Part shown: positions 5,504-5,579 of the stretch, one piece after another
How positions within the stretch are numbered: position 1 is the first letter of the stretch
How the letters are laid out: every line of letters begins with the position of its first letter
Origin: an uncultured Micrococcales bacterium
Lineage (GTDB): Bacteria; Actinomycetota; Actinomycetes; Actinomycetales; Microbacteriaceae
Assembly (NCBI GenBank): GCA_913062665.1
Contig: CAJXVY010000033.1
Span: forward strand, 1 to 5,579
DNA: 5,579 bases
Direction of reading: 5' to 3'
Position numbers and translations under genes: made by a program
Notes under the pieces: generated by a model
The model's input: only the letters and a program-made list of their open reading frames with translations
Told to the model about the DNA's origin: nothing
The model's database searches: none

Positions 5504-5579
5504 CTATTCAGCCAAGATGTTGACAACCTTGCGACCACCCTTGTTGCCAAACTCGACAGCTCCGCCGGCAAGCGCGAAC
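5504..5579 (-). CDS. rpmA: 50S ribosomal protein bL27, C-terminal end only (cut by window edge)
   Basis: The last 24 codons of a gene enter from the right edge and read FALAGGAVEFGNKGGRKVVN followed by ILAE and TAG. This is the C-terminus of bL27: the family ends with a Phe-Ala-Leu-x-x-Gly-x-Val-x-Phe block and a Gly-Arg-(Lys)-x-Val-(Asn/Ser)-(Val/Ile) strand. bL27 sits in the 50S subunit near the peptidyl-transferase centre, where its N-terminal arm contacts tRNA; that part is outside the window. The rplU-rpmA-obg order is one of the most conserved bacterial arrangements and supports the call, since obgE follows. The gene is truncated by the window, not broken. Confidence 0.93.
   Translation of the reverse strand, partial: FALAGGAVEFGNKGGRKVVNILAE

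Noticed and set aside
1..5579. Mobile element, phage, CRISPR, toxin-antitoxin or defence system
   Set aside because: No transposase, integrase, direct-repeat array, terminal inverted repeats or toxin/antitoxin-like pair seen. The content is a conserved housekeeping operon, and base composition looks even across it.

Overview
The window is a compact, single-direction stretch of a bacterial core-genome operon. Every gene lies on the minus strand, so gene order runs from the right edge (5579) to the left edge (1). In transcription order it holds the 3' end of rpmA (ribosomal protein bL27), a hairpin with a U-tract, obgE, proB, proA, a 58-residue membrane-protein gene, nadD, a 241-residue acidic protein with one C-terminal membrane segment, rsfS, and the first 17 bases of a tRNA that looks like tRNA-Ala. 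The order rpmA-obgE-proB-proA-nadD-rsfS is typical of Actinobacteria. Moderate GC (roughly half, judged by eye), short genes, a ProB without a PUA domain and a small membrane protein before nadD suggest a low-GC, streamlined member of the Micrococcales/Microbacteriaceae, such as the freshwater or marine Luna-type lineages. This placement is inference from gene order and protein style; no search was run.

Layout. 5504-5579: rpmA 3' end. 5455-5486: GC-rich hairpin and U-tract between rpmA and obgE. 3946-5445: obgE, started here at a GTG directly behind a strong Shine-Dalgarno sequence rather than at an upstream ATG inside the hairpin. 3163-3945: proB. 1916-3160: proA. 1712-1888: small membrane protein with a perfect AGGAGG. 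1121-1705: nadD. 395-1120: acidic tail-anchored protein. 45-398: rsfS. 1-17: start of a tRNA. Junctions from obgE onward are very tight (0, 2, 27, 6, 0 and -4 bases), so the genes are probably co-transcribed and several are translationally coupled. No stretch over 300 bases lacks a gene.

How the genes fit together. RpmA, ObgE and RsfS all concern the large ribosomal subunit: a structural protein, an assembly/stress GTPase, and a silencing factor that blocks subunit joining. ProB and ProA carry out the first two steps of proline synthesis from glutamate. NadD makes the dinucleotide precursor of NAD. The two unknown proteins are both predicted single-pass membrane proteins and flank nadD. I see no mobile element, CRISPR array, phage gene, toxin-antitoxin pair or defence system. 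The points most worth a second look are the unlisted 58-residue gene, the rpmA-obgE hairpin with no room for a promoter after it, the 241-residue protein with a duplicated Arg-rich motif, and a changed residue in the ProB signature.
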